A DNA stretch of 64,000 nt, taken from contig CAYOZN010000029.1 of assembly GCA_964408455.1 (NCBI GenBank), forward strand, positions 1 through 64,000, in the 5' to 3' direction. The notes beneath the pieces were generated by a model, which had not been told where the DNA came from, made no database searches, and was given only the letters and a program-made list of their open reading frames with translations. Made by a program: the position numbers and the translations under genes. The DNA comes from CAYOZN01 sp964408455. GTDB lineage: Bacteria > Planctomycetota > Phycisphaerae > UBA1845 > UTPLA1. This document shows positions 44,309 through 54,467 of the stretch, in pieces; the first letter of the stretch is position 1; each line of letters opens with the position of its first letter.

Positions 44309-44950
44309 TCAGCGGCGCCGGCGAATGAGGGCCACTCCGCCGAGTGCCAGCAGGGCCAGCGAGGTCGGCTCGGGAACGATCTGAATTCCATTGACATTCC
44401 AGAAACCGTTTCCACCGGGAAGGTCGGCGACGGTGATCACGAGGTCGCCGCCGGGATGCACGACCGAATGAAGCGCGTAGTGGGTGTTTTCAATGAACAC
44501 GCCACCCGCGATCGGAGGCCCGATGACTTCCTCCGAAACGCCGCCGATCGTGATGATTGTTCCCGCGGTCGTGGGAACATCCGGATCAGAAGCGTATGTA
44601 TAGATCGTGTAGCTGCCGGCATCGAGATTGGCGATGGTGATACTTGACGCACTATCAAATACGTCATTCATCAATTCTGCCTGATCGCCCGTGTATCCAT
44701 GGGTGGCGCTGCTGTAAACGCCCGCGGTCGTCGTGACGGTCACGTCGGTCAAAAGGCCGTTGATGTCGAGCAACGGCGCAGAGGCGATACCGCCACCGGC
44801 ATATCCGTTCCAAACGCCTGCCTGTCCGCTTGCCGCGCCATAAACGGCTGAAGGCACCAAACCGAGTGAATTCGAGTCAATGTTAATCAGCTCGGCATAG
44901 CTCGGGCTCGCCAGACTCAATACAAGGGCAATCGCCAATAAACGCTTCAT
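44309..44950 (-). CDS. PEP-CTERM secreted protein
   Basis: A 213-residue exported protein. The signal peptide is MKRLLAIALVLSLASPSYA. The C-terminus VPEPTSLALLALGGVALIRRRR is a PEP-CTERM sorting signal: the PEP motif, a hydrophobic helix and a basic tail, normally recognised by an exosortase for release at the cell surface. The body is a beta-rich domain with VTVTTTAGVYSSATHG, SITIANLDAGSYTIYTYASD and GNGFWNVNGIQIV, a type often seen as a choice-of-anchor domain. GGAAGGGAG precedes the ATG. It has its own terminator. The exosortase is elsewhere in the genome. Confidence 0.88.
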   Translation of the reverse strand: MKRLLAIALVLSLASPSYAELINIDSNSLGLVPSAVYGAASGQAGVWNGYAGGGIASAPLLDINGLLTDVTVTTTAGVYSSATHGYTGDQAELMNDVFDSASSITIANLDAGSYTIYTYASDPDVPTTAGTIITIGGVSEEVIGPPIAGGVFIENTHYALHSVVHPGGDLVITVADLPGGNGFWNVNGIQIVPEPTSLALLALGGVALIRRRR

Positions 44951-45061
44951 TTTGCTTGCTCCCTTCCAAAAGGCGCAAAAATCAACAGCTATTAACCCAA
45001 ATTAGGGCGCGCAAGACCACGGCAGTGCGCACTCCCAAGCTTTCGATTAAATGTATTCAAA

Positions 45062-45271
45062 CTGAGATACGAAAAGAAATGGCTCTTCCCCGACTTCCCG
45101 TATCCCTCCCTAACTANNNNNNNNNNNNNNNNNNNNNNNNNNNNNNNNNNNNNNNNNNNNNNNNNNNNNNNNNNNNNNNNNNNNNNNNNNNNNNNNNNNN
45201 NNNNNNNNNNNNNNNNCTGAGATACGAAAAGAAATGGCTCTTCCCCGACTTCCCGTATCCCTCCCTAACTA
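45062..45271. repeat. Identical 55-bp flanks around a 100-N gap (assembly join)
   Basis: Bases 45062-45116 and 45217-45271 are the same 55-base sequence (CTGAGATACGAAAAGAAATG and onward), with exactly 100 N between (45117-45216). The length of 55 equals a common assembler k-mer, and 100 N is a usual default for unknown gaps. The two contigs most probably overlap by these 55 bases, and the gap is not real. A true short direct repeat is the alternative. Confidence 0.85.
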
Positions 45272-45442
45272 TCCGGGACAATATCCGGATTGCGCGCCAC
45301 TTGTCAAGGTTTTTGCGAAAGAATTCGCTAAGTCCCACCCATCGGCGGTCAGGAGCGTCTTGAACCCTGCCGGCCGGGCGATAATATTCGATCCGTCGTC
45401 GATTTATTCTCCGCGTCCACGAGAGGCAACCACCAATAAACG

Positions 45443-45475
45443 AAGGGGGCGACCATCGACAATGGCCGCCCCCTT
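45443..45475 (-). terminator. Terminator after the PEP-CTERM gene at 45530
   Basis: GGGGGCGACCAT (45445-45456) pairs with ATGGCCGCCCCC (45462-45473), with one mismatch and AA/TT extending the base. On the minus strand a T-rich stretch (TTCGTTTATT) follows. It lies 55 bases downstream of the PEP-CTERM stop. Confidence 0.75.
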
Positions 45476-45529
45476 TTGATGTGCGTAGCGCGCTGCCGGC
45501 GCTTTGCCGCAGCACGATTGAATTCTAAC

Positions 45530-46072
45530 TTAGGCTTGGCGGCGTCTCCAGCGCCGGCTCAGGAGCAGCGCACCCGCTCCCAATAGACCTGCGGTTGCAG
45601 GCTCGGGAATCGTGTAATGAACATGGAGGCTGCCGGAGGCGATGACCTGATCGACGCCTGCGTCGTTGAATGTGTCGTAGGTCTCAACGTACAGGGTACC
45701 CGTCGTCAGCGAAAACGGCCCGCTGGCAAACAGGCCAGGATTGGCGAACGGCCCGCTCACCGGCCCGACCGCACCAGGCGCACCTACCGTGCCCGCAATC
45801 CCGCTGTCCCAGAAATCACCCCCAATATCATCATTCAAGGAAAGTACAAGTTCGCTTTGCCAACTGGCGCCTTGTGCCGTATAGGTGAGATCCACGTACT
45901 CGGCATTGTCAATTGTGGTGCCGATTGGGAAATTGAATGACGCGTTCGTGTTAAGCGCGCCGCCAAAGCCACTTTCGGCCTGCCACCCGGCAAGGTCAAT
46001 CACCAACAGATCGGCGCTCGCTCCGGCGCTCAACGCCAAGACGACGCCCACGGAAACAAATGCGGTTCTCAT
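45530..46072 (-). CDS. PEP-CTERM secreted protein
   Basis: A 180-residue exported protein. A signal peptide (MRTAFVSVGVVLALSAGASA) leads to a beta-rich body with LLVIDLAGWQAESGFGGALNTNASFNFPIGTTI, YVDLTYTAQGASWQSELVLSLND and an N-linked-type pattern of Thr/Ser. The C-terminus HYTIPEPATAGLLGAGALLLSRRWRRRQA carries the PEP motif, a hydrophobic segment and Arg cluster. The ATG at 46072 has AGGAGG upstream; the frame to 46126 is not supported. No enzymatic motif is visible. It is one of five PEP-CTERM genes here, probably cell-surface or extracellular-matrix material; that role is inference. Confidence 0.88.
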   Translation of the reverse strand: MRTAFVSVGVVLALSAGASADLLVIDLAGWQAESGFGGALNTNASFNFPIGTTIDNAEYVDLTYTAQGASWQSELVLSLNDDIGGDFWDSGIAGTVGAPGAVGPVSGPFANPGLFASGPFSLTTGTLYVETYDTFNDAGVDQVIASGSLHVHYTIPEPATAGLLGAGALLLSRRWRRRQA

Positions 46073-46267
46073 CCTTCTTCTACCTCCTGTGCTCCCTGGT
46101 TTGCCTTTGCAGCCGCGCAACGTCAATTAACATTCCAATCAGTAATAGAGAATGGTCAGGTCCTAGCGATTTAGTGAGAGGTGCGCAGCTCGCCTCCCCC
46201 TGTCATTCCCCTTCGTAACCGGAGATTACTCGAAATGGACTTTCGATATCAAGATTTTTAGCCATCT

Positions 46268-46301
46268 AAAAAAACGCCGGCGCCTCTGCTGCACGCCGGC
46301 G
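46268..46301 (-). terminator. Rho-independent terminator of the SGNH/TPR gene
   Basis: CGCCGGCG at 46275-46282 pairs with CGCCGGCG at 46294-46301, an eight-pair G+C stem. Seven T follow on the minus strand. It lies about 105 bases past the stop of the SGNH/TPR gene. Confidence 0.88.
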
Positions 46302-46406
46302 GCTCGAGATGACCCAACGGCCCATAAGCGAAGAGCCTCGAGTCGCAGCGTCGTTTACAGAGATAACCCTAGCTTCGGCCGCCACTTAGGCGATTTTGGC
46401 AGTCAA

Positions 46407-48806
46407 CTAATTATCTGAGGTGATTGGCCTGTCCGCCAGAAGTTGCCTGGCCTGCTGGATGAGCCGTCGAACCTGGGCATCGTCGGGCCTGAGCTTTTCG
46501 GCTGTCTGAAGATGGACGAGAGCTTGTCGCGCTTCCTGCTTTTCCAGCAGCAACCGGCCACAGCCCAGATGGGCCTCCATCAAGCCAGGTTTTTTTCGGG
46601 TGGCAGCCTCGTAAGCCGCCAACGCTGAGTCGAGTTCACCCAGATGTTGGTGGAGATCGGCGGCGAGCATGAGTAGCAGTACATCCTCCGGCTGAAGCTC
46701 CAGTGCGCGATTCGCAGCCTCCAGACCCTCGCGCCAACGCTGTTGAGCCCGGCGCGCGAGCGCAAGGTTGAGATATCCATGCGCCAGATCGGGGCGCAAC
46801 TCAGTTACACGTTGGTGATGTCCCGCAGCCTGCTCCCACTCGTTCATCCTCGCCAGCAACAACCCGAGATTGGTGTGCGCCTTGATATGAGCCTCATTCC
46901 GCCGAAGCACCTCGACGTAGCGCTCACGGGCATGGTTCAGCCGACCGGCGCGCTCGTCCAGCCTGGCCAGGTTGTAGAGCACCTCAGCCTGGCAGATCCG
47001 GTCGCACGCAGGCAGCGATAGCGTCACGCGAAAGATGCGTTCGGCCTCGCCCACTTTGCCCTGCTTGAGCATCGCGGCCGCCAGGGCCATGCGCGCGGTC
47101 GGGTCGTCGGGCAACAAATCGGTCGCCGCGCTTAGTTGCTTTTGCGCCTCCAACGGGTGGTTCGCGTTCAGCAGATACGTTCCATACGCTCTTCGCATGA
47201 CCGCGTCGTCTGGATTTCGTCGTATCGCGGATTCGTACAGTTCTTCGGCCAAGCCTGCGGGCGAAGTCGCCGCGGCAGCCTCTAATAGCGAAATTCCCCG
47301 TTTGCGCTGGGCGACGTCCTCATCGTGCGCGTGCTGCTGAACGAAAGGCGGTCGGCACACCAGTTCCAAAATCTCTCTGGCATCGGCGAGTTCCTCGCTG
47401 GCTGTATAGACGAGGGCGCGGCGGCAATCCGCCTCGGAAGGGATCGCCTTCAGCGACGGACCGCCAAGTTGGTGCGAAATGGCCGCGTATAACGAAACCG
47501 CAATCAAGTAATTTCCGCTGAAATTGAAATGGCAGTGTTCGAGAAACAAATCAGAACCCGGCACCCCTTGCTCGGTCTTGCCCGCAAACATCTCCTCCAG
47601 ATCGATCAGTGTCGCCTTTGGGGCACTTTCACCGGCTACCTTTCGGATCACGTTGTTGAGCCGGCTGTCGGTGCGGAAGCGAAGAGTGTCCAGATCTCGT
47701 GAACGGGCGAAACTTGCCCGGGCGGACTCAATATTGCCGTCCATCAACATCAGTTTTGCCCGGACGAATTCAAGCTCTGCATGTGTGTTGTCGATCGCTG
47801 CGGCGCGGTCCAGGGCCGCGCGCGCGGCGGCGAGATCGCCCGCGGATAGCGCCGCTACACTTTTGTCGAATTCCTGTTTCCACGTGTCGGCCTGCTGAGA
47901 ACTCAGGTCTGTTCTGTTGGAGGACCCGAAAGGGGCGCAGTCGCGAAGATTGACGGGAACCGTGCAGACCAGCACATGCGTGCTTTTCGAGAAAACACTC
48001 AGTATCTCTCGCAAGTTTGCCTCAAACTGCGCGTACATTCCAGCCAGCCGCGGGTCGCTGGCTGCGACACGTTGCCCGAGAAAAAACTCCATGCCCTTCC
48101 AGGAAGTCAGCGGCTCCGATGCCAGCCGGTGGCCAACGCCAGTAATCAACTGAGCCAGTCGCAAGCGCTGAACACCCAGTCGCACACGATTCGCGACATG
48201 ACCCCAACCTGCCCCCCCGAACACCGTTCCGATCCCGCAGGGACCCACAACTTCGTTGTTTCCCTCCAGGATGATGACGAAATCGGGGGCGAGTTCCGAA
48301 CATTCCCGCGCGATTGGGACCTGCACGTGCGAGTTGACCGCGATCATCGCCAGGTTGACGACCTCGATGTGGCGATCTGGAAAACCCACTGACAGCATAT
48401 ACTCTAAAATTCGCGAGAAACCGAAGGCAGGCGACGGAAAGCCCTGTGCGGCCGAGGAACCAAGCACGAAAACGCGAATCGCGTTTTTTTCCTTCTTCGC
48501 CTTGATGGCGATCGGCGACGGCTGCCGGGCGATGGCAGGCGGAAAAAAACGCCATCCAAAGCGTGGATTTGTGCCGATGGTCGTACCGTCCGCGTGTCGA
48601 ACGAAGAACGCCGTGTCGAAACCAACATCCGCAATTCGCAGGCCCAGTTCAACGAGCGCCAAAAGAAGTAGTGGCGCGCCAACCACCGCGATCACTCGAA
48701 ACGCGATTCGCCTGCGCCGCCGGCGTGCTGACGGCAGGCTCGGCCCAGGCGCAGGCGGTTCTGCTTGAACCGCGGCGCCGGTTCCTTTTTTTTGCTTGCG
48801 TCCCAT
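46407..48806 (-). CDS. Membrane-anchored SGNH-hydrolase-like / TPR protein
   Basis: A 799-residue protein with one N-terminal transmembrane helix (FRVIAVVGAPLLLLALVELGLRI) after a basic cytoplasmic stretch. Residues about 70-430 resemble an SGNH/GDSL-like hydrolase: the nucleophile block VLGSSAAQGFPSPAFGF, IILEGNNEVVGP (block III Asn), VLVCTVPVNLRDCAPFGS and the late block GSDLFLEHCHFNFSGNYLIA, which supplies the His and an acidic residue. The rest has at least seven TPR units (for example AEVLYNLARLDERAGRLNHARERYVEVLRRN, AHTNLGLLLARMNEWEQAAGHHQRV, AHGYLNLALARRAQQRWREGLEAANRALEL). A role in polysaccharide acetylation or lipid modification would fit such fusions. G+C is lower than in neighbours. 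The ATG at 48806 has AAGGA upstream. Confidence 0.75.
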   Translation of the reverse strand: MGRKQKKGTGAAVQAEPPAPGPSLPSARRRRRRIAFRVIAVVGAPLLLLALVELGLRIADVGFDTAFFVRHADGTTIGTNPRFGWRFFPPAIARQPSPIAIKAKKEKNAIRVFVLGSSAAQGFPSPAFGFSRILEYMLSVGFPDRHIEVVNLAMIAVNSHVQVPIARECSELAPDFVIILEGNNEVVGPCGIGTVFGGAGWGHVANRVRLGVQRLRLAQLITGVGHRLASEPLTSWKGMEFFLGQRVAASDPRLAGMYAQFEANLREILSVFSKSTHVLVCTVPVNLRDCAPFGSSNRTDLSSQQADTWKQEFDKSVAALSAGDLAAARAALDRAAAIDNTHAELEFVRAKLMLMDGNIESARASFARSRDLDTLRFRTDSRLNNVIRKVAGESAPKATLIDLEEMFAGKTEQGVPGSDLFLEHCHFNFSGNYLIAVSLYAAISHQLGGPSLKAIPSEADCRRALVYTASEELADAREILELVCRPPFVQQHAHDEDVAQRKRGISLLEAAAATSPAGLAEELYESAIRRNPDDAVMRRAYGTYLLNANHPLEAQKQLSAATDLLPDDPTARMALAAAMLKQGKVGEAERIFRVTLSLPACDRICQAEVLYNLARLDERAGRLNHARERYVEVLRRNEAHIKAHTNLGLLLARMNEWEQAAGHHQRVTELRPDLAHGYLNLALARRAQQRWREGLEAANRALELQPEDVLLLMLAADLHQHLGELDSALAAYEAATRKKPGLMEAHLGCGRLLLEKQEARQALVHLQTAEKLRPDDAQVRRLIQQARQLLADRPITSDN

Positions 48807-48981
48807 GGCCACGCAATCCTTTAGAAAAGCCGGTGATTGCTGACTGGCTGTCGCCCAGGCTTCAAAACAGGTTCCTATTATGGCCGCTGAAGCTCGAACC
48901 GAAAAACAGGCGAGCATTCATGAGATTTCCTGGTTCAGCGGGCGGGAAGCTCTTCAAGCGACCAGGCACGCCGTGAAAATT

Positions 48982-49020
48982 AAGAAAGGGTTGACGATCG
49001 ACGATGGTCAACCCCTTCTT
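48982..49020 (-). terminator. Terminator after the PEP-CTERM pair
   Basis: AAGAAAGGGTTGAC (48982-48995) pairs with GTCAACCCCTTCTT (49007-49020) with one bulge. The minus-strand sequence after the stem is T-rich (AATTTTC after TTTCTT). It lies about 40 bases past the PEP-CTERM remnant and would end transcription of the two PEP-CTERM frames. Confidence 0.72.
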
Positions 49021-49060
49021 TCATGCAAAATCAGTCACGAATCTCAATTAAAAGCGGGCT

Positions 49061-49330
49061 TCAAGCTCGGCGGCGGCGGATCAGGGACAGGGCGCCGAAA
49101 GCCAATAGCGACAGCGTGGCGGGCTCGGGAACGAGCGTGACGTTTCCGGGACCGCTGATGCCGTTGTAGAACGTGCCGACCGCCTGGGCGGTGGTACCCG
49201 TTCCGACAAAGTCAGTGGCGCGGAAGCTGGTGGTGACCAGGTTAAAATCAACGCCTGCTGACAGAGAAACGCTGGCCAGCAGCAAGCCGGGCTTGGGCAC
49301 CGCTGAAGCCGGTAGAGGACAGCGATTCAA
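49061..49330 (-). pseudogene. PEP-CTERM gene remnant (C-terminal part only)
   Basis: An 89-codon frame starting, at best, with TTG and ending in a perfect PEP-CTERM (VTLVPEPATLSLLAFGALSLIRRRRA). The preceding residues (VPKPGLLLASVSLSAGVDFNLVTTSFRATDF, AVGTFYNGISGPG) look like the last part of a normal PEP-CTERM body, but there is no signal peptide and no room for one: the next PEP-CTERM gene ends five bases upstream. The reading is that most of the gene was deleted. Expression of the fragment could only occur by read-through of the upstream gene. Confidence 0.65.
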
Positions 49331-49335
49331 GCGCG

Positions 49336-50208
49336 TTAGCGCCGCCTACGTAACACGCATGCCGCGCCCAGCCCCAGCAGCATCAAGCTCCCCGGCTCCG
49401 GCACCGGCGTGCCCTCGATCTCGATCAGGAACGACGCCGGCGCACCCGGCCCGAACGAAGCGGATATCTCCGGATTGGCGAGATCGCTGTCCAGCAGCCA
49501 GATGATATTCTGGGCGTTGAGGCTCAGCCCGGTGCTGATTCCCCAGCCGTTTCGCGCGTTCGCCGTCGTATCGCTGATCTGCAAACCGAGCATGAACGTG
49601 CCGAAGTCCTCCGCCCCGGGCGCCGATTGCAGGATGGTGAAGTTCAGCGGCACCGTGAACAGCGGGTTCACGCCGTCGCCGAACGTGACCGCCTCGATGA
49701 TCGCACCCGCCTCGGTCCTTTCCGGCAGGGACTGCGTCGCCACGAACGTCGGCGGCGTGTCGAGCTGCGTGTCCGGCGCCGTGGCCGTCGTGCTGGCCGT
49801 CGAAAAAAACAGGTTGAAGTCGCTGGCCGGGGCGCCGCCGCCGGGGCCGCTGGGCGGCGCAAAATCGGTGCCCGTCCGCACGATGCCGAGCGTCACCCGC
49901 GTCACCTCCAGCGCGGTATTTCCACCCAGTGCAGCAATCGGAATGGGTATGTCGTCGAACACCACGTCCGCCTGCAACCCGGTGCCGGGCGGGTTGCCGC
50001 CCACACCGGGATTGAATCGTGCCCCGTGGGCGTTCAGCCGGCTATAGACCACGCCCGATCCCCGCGCGGCCGCAAATGCATCCGTCACCGGCACGGCATC
50101 AAATCGCGGCGACACGGTCATGTCCCCGGTCAGGCTGGACAGGGACGCGTCCGCCTGCACCGTCGCGCCGAACAACGCCAGCGCGCAAACGGCAATCCTC
50201 GTCTTCAT
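49336..50208 (-). CDS. PEP-CTERM secreted protein
   Basis: A 290-residue exported protein. Signal peptide MKTRIAVCALALFGATVQADA; C-terminus TPVPEPGSLMLLGLGAACVLRRRR. The body is beta-rich with VVFDDIPIPIAALGGNTALEVTRVTLGIVRTG, DFNLFFSTASTT, VTFGDGVNPLFTVPLNFTIL and MLGLQISDTTANARNGWGIS. GGAGG lies close to the ATG. It is the strongest of the local PEP-CTERM genes by signal and ribosome site, and a remnant of another one follows immediately. No catalytic motif is visible; it is likely a structural or matrix component. Confidence 0.88.
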   Translation of the reverse strand: MKTRIAVCALALFGATVQADASLSSLTGDMTVSPRFDAVPVTDAFAAARGSGVVYSRLNAHGARFNPGVGGNPPGTGLQADVVFDDIPIPIAALGGNTALEVTRVTLGIVRTGTDFAPPSGPGGGAPASDFNLFFSTASTTATAPDTQLDTPPTFVATQSLPERTEAGAIIEAVTFGDGVNPLFTVPLNFTILQSAPGAEDFGTFMLGLQISDTTANARNGWGISTGLSLNAQNIIWLLDSDLANPEISASFGPGAPASFLIEIEGTPVPEPGSLMLLGLGAACVLRRRR

Positions 50209-50595
50209 GGATGGTTCCTCCTTCTCGTTTTAATTGGAGATGGCGCAACTTCGCCGTCCTCTGGGGTCGGATGAACTTGCGTTGCGGGAATGGCTCTTGA
50301 TAGACCACCTGCCGGAACGTGTCGGGGGGCTGTCGGGCCCCACGGCGTGCGGCGTGGGCGGTCTTCAAGGGCTGGCTCTACCGCATATCACGCTAACATT
50401 TGCGTCCGGCGATTACAAGGTTTTCCGCCGGCCACGGCATTAGAATGAGCTTGCGGCAGGGCTCCGCGCGGGGTTTTGCGGTCGGTTGCCGGCACTGCTT
50501 GAAGCAGTGGCACACGGGAATCGCCGGCGGGTCAAGCACTGCTTGAAGCAGTGGCACACGGGAGCCCACGGCGGACCCCGGCAGGAGTACGAGCA
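50209..50595. other. Region upstream of uvrB with two palindromic repeats, no gene
   Basis: About 390 bases between divergent genes. The second half carries the paired repeat described separately. No consensus promoter for uvrB is clear. A possible SOS-type operator was looked for and not seen, although planctomycete LexA sites are not known to me. Confidence 0.4.
50492..50563. repeat. Paired 28-bp palindromic repeats upstream of uvrB
   Basis: The 28-base sequence beginning GCACTGCTTGAAGCAGTGGC occurs at 50492-50519 and 50536-50563 without mismatch, 44 bases apart. Each copy contains the palindrome CACTGCTTGAAGCAGTG and ends GGCACACGGGA. They resemble the pair at 8092-8164 in spacing and build. 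They lie 30-100 bases before the uvrB start. Confidence 0.8.
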
Positions 50596-52724
<2,129 letters not shown>

Positions 52725-52746
<22 letters not shown>

Positions 52747-52835
52747 CAGGACGAGGCGTCGCAAGCAGGTCTCCTGAATTCGGGCGCCCGCTGCTGGTGC
52801 CATCCTTACGGCACCGCTACGGCGCCGTCAGATCG
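52725..52835. repeat. 111-bp duplicated block, copy 1
   Basis: Matches 54950-55060 over 111 bases with about five differences. The block carries the terminator hairpin, a spacer containing GGTCTCCTGAATTCGGGCGC and, on the minus strand, the last codons of a secreted protein (DLTAP, stop). Copy 1 overlaps the last 22 bases of uvrB. The direction and age of the copying are not known. Confidence 0.85.
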
Positions 52836-52945
52836 ATCGCGATTCGGGCACACGCGAACTGCTCAGCAGACTGCGGCTCGTCCATCGGCAGCTCGCCGCT
52901 CACTCGGAACGCAGCTTCACGACGGCATGAGAGCCCAACGCAGTT
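52817..52945 (-). pseudogene. Decayed 3' end of a secreted-protein gene
   Basis: The minus-strand frame reads SCRREAAFRVSGELPMDEPQ, then a short stretch ending IAIDLTAP. The first part matches the C-terminus of the gene at 53559 (CCREATFRQTGQLPADEP) and the last five residues match the end of the cysteine-module protein at 55042. No start codon, signal peptide or ribosome site fits. It is probably the remains of a third related gene or a mosaic of two copied ends. Its own terminator lies inside uvrB. Confidence 0.6.
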
Positions 52946-53001
52946 CACCGAGCCGGCGGAGGCGACCGGCTGGCAGGCAGAGGCGAGAATCGAGAGTCTA
53001 A

Positions 53002-53565
53002 TCATCGCAGTAAGATGTCTCGGCCGAACGGAGCTGCTGTGGCGGCTTCGGCGAGATGGCGACCACACTCTGGGCAGCGATCACCTTCGACCCGGCTGAC
53101 AATGTATCCGCAATCGTTACACACTGTGTGGCCGGCCAGGTCGTCCCAACGGCAAGTAGCTCGATGCAGTCGCATGCCGTAAATCATGGAAATGAACGCT
53201 CCGCACAGCAGGCTTCCAATGAACCAAGACCTTCCAAAATTGTGTCCACCCACAAACGTGATGAGACACACAACAGGCACCGCAAACAGCTCGATATTCG
53301 GCCCTTCTACTTGGGCGCGCGCCCACGCGCCGAACCGCCGTCGTCCCGTGCGCGCCAGTCTCAGCGCACCGGCGCACGACATGATTACCCCCACCGCCAG
53401 GCTCGGGCCTGCGCTCGCCGCGCGCAACCTATCCCACGTGCTCTTAGCGTGCCGAAACGAGCCGGCGCTGAAAAGGTATGGGGCACACAACAGGAGTGCA
53501 GCCCCAATGCCTAATCTCAGCATGTTTCTTCGGTACAGTGACATACTGACGCGATCGATCAGCAT
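53002..53565 (-). CDS. Membrane protein with C-terminal zinc ribbon
   Basis: A 187-residue protein with four hydrophobic segments: MLRLGIGAALLLCAPYLFSAG, SLAVGVIMSCAGALRLA, IELFAVPVVCLITFVGG and WFIGSLLCGAFISMIYGM. A zinc ribbon, CNDCGYIVSRVEGDRCPECGRHL, follows near the C-terminus. Membrane proteins with such C-x2-C-G...C-P-E-C-G ends are very common in planctomycetes and of unknown function. Its ATG overlaps the end of the gene at 53559 by seven bases, indicating cotranslation. Several Met codons near the start (53565, 53544) leave the exact start open. Confidence 0.78.
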   Translation of the reverse strand: MLIDRVSMSLYRRNMLRLGIGAALLLCAPYLFSAGSFRHAKSTWDRLRAASAGPSLAVGVIMSCAGALRLARTGRRRFGAWARAQVEGPNIELFAVPVVCLITFVGGHNFGRSWFIGSLLCGAFISMIYGMRLHRATCRWDDLAGHTVCNDCGYIVSRVEGDRCPECGRHLAEAATAAPFGRDILLR

Positions 53566-54461
53566 TCTGGCTCGTCCGCCGGCAGCTGGCCGGTTTGCCG
53601 AAACGTAGCTTCACGACAGCACTGATTCAAAGCGTAACACAAATCACGAAAGCATTGCTCTGCGTCGCTAATGTATGAGTTGAGGCATGTGACTGCCACC
53701 GTTACCGCTACAATAATCCCGGTTAAACACAAAAACACGGCCGGAGGCGCGGCGGCCGCAAGCAGACAGGCTAGCAGCGAGCCTCCCGCCGTCAGAACGC
53801 TGTTACCAATGCACTCATCGAAATCGCCCTTGGCATTGTCCATACACTGATTTTGAGTGGCAACTGCGTTTGCCACGCACAGTTCGTATTGCGCGTCGAG
53901 ATGAGCGCAGCTGACATTACTGGGCAGTGCAATAGCGCCAAAATCGCTAATCGGCATCAGTAGACTAAGGCGCACGCCTACGACATCCAACGAGCATGCG
54001 ATTGCGCCTATGCGTCGCAACCCTTCCGGGCCGTCTAAATCCCCCATGATGAGAGAAAATGCAGCCTGCGCGCTATTCAAGTCGTTAATCTGCTCAGTGG
54101 TTAATCCGTCTACTCCATCCCATTCGGAGAATCGCGACACAAGCGAGATATTCTGCGTAAACGCCTCTTCTTTGGCGTTCACACCAGTTACGATCGACGG
54201 CGCCTCCATGATCTCATGATCCAGTGTGAGTGCATTATCATCGCACATGTCGTATTCGTCAGCGAATACAGCTTCGTGAATGGCCTGCTGCGTCTCGATC
54301 AGTTTCGCCACTTCACTTGGGATCGGATTCGCCGGCGGGCATGTCGGCGGGTCCGCCATCGCCAATTCATGAATCGGAAGGATATTCAGATGGAGGGTCA
54401 ATGCGCACATCAGCGGGCAGGTAAGCCAGCGTTCGAGCGGCTTCGACGGTTTTGTTGTCAT
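53559..54461 (-). CDS. Secreted Cys-containing protein of unknown function
   Basis: A 300-residue protein with an N-terminal hydrophobic segment (LTCPLMCALTLHLNILPIHELAMA) that looks like a signal peptide. The mature part has an acidic helical region (about 60-140), then CAHLDAQYELCVANAVATQNQCMDNAKGDFDECIG with regular cysteines, a hydrophobic GGSLLACLLAAAAPPAVFLCLTGIIVAVTVAVTCL that may span a membrane, and a Cys-rich end (CFRDLCYALNQCCREATFRQTGQLPADEPEC). I recognise no family. G+C and codon use are clearly lower than in neighbours. ATG 54461 has GGAG eight bases upstream. The end overlaps the zinc-ribbon gene, and a decayed copy of its C-terminus lies at 52817. Confidence 0.68.
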   Translation of the reverse strand: MTTKPSKPLERWLTCPLMCALTLHLNILPIHELAMADPPTCPPANPIPSEVAKLIETQQAIHEAVFADEYDMCDDNALTLDHEIMEAPSIVTGVNAKEEAFTQNISLVSRFSEWDGVDGLTTEQINDLNSAQAAFSLIMGDLDGPEGLRRIGAIACSLDVVGVRLSLLMPISDFGAIALPSNVSCAHLDAQYELCVANAVATQNQCMDNAKGDFDECIGNSVLTAGGSLLACLLAAAAPPAVFLCLTGIIVAVTVAVTCLNSYISDAEQCFRDLCYALNQCCREATFRQTGQLPADEPEC

Positions 54462-54467
54462 GGACAA

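Larger units (their letters stand above)
44951..45529. other. Intergenic region interrupted by a scaffold gap
   Basis: About 480 real bases plus 100 N. The first 110 bases are the upstream region of the PEP-CTERM gene at 44309. The 55 bases on each side of the N-run are identical (see the repeat entry). The right part contains the terminator of the next PEP-CTERM gene. No gene is seen. Confidence 0.6.

Noticed and set aside
45114..45515. Frames spanning the N-run
   Set aside because: Translation through N is meaningless, and the flanking 55 bases are the same sequence twice.
50209..50595. An SOS/LexA operator before uvrB
   Set aside because: No recognisable LexA-type palindrome was found; the palindromes present occur in pairs and resemble REP elements.
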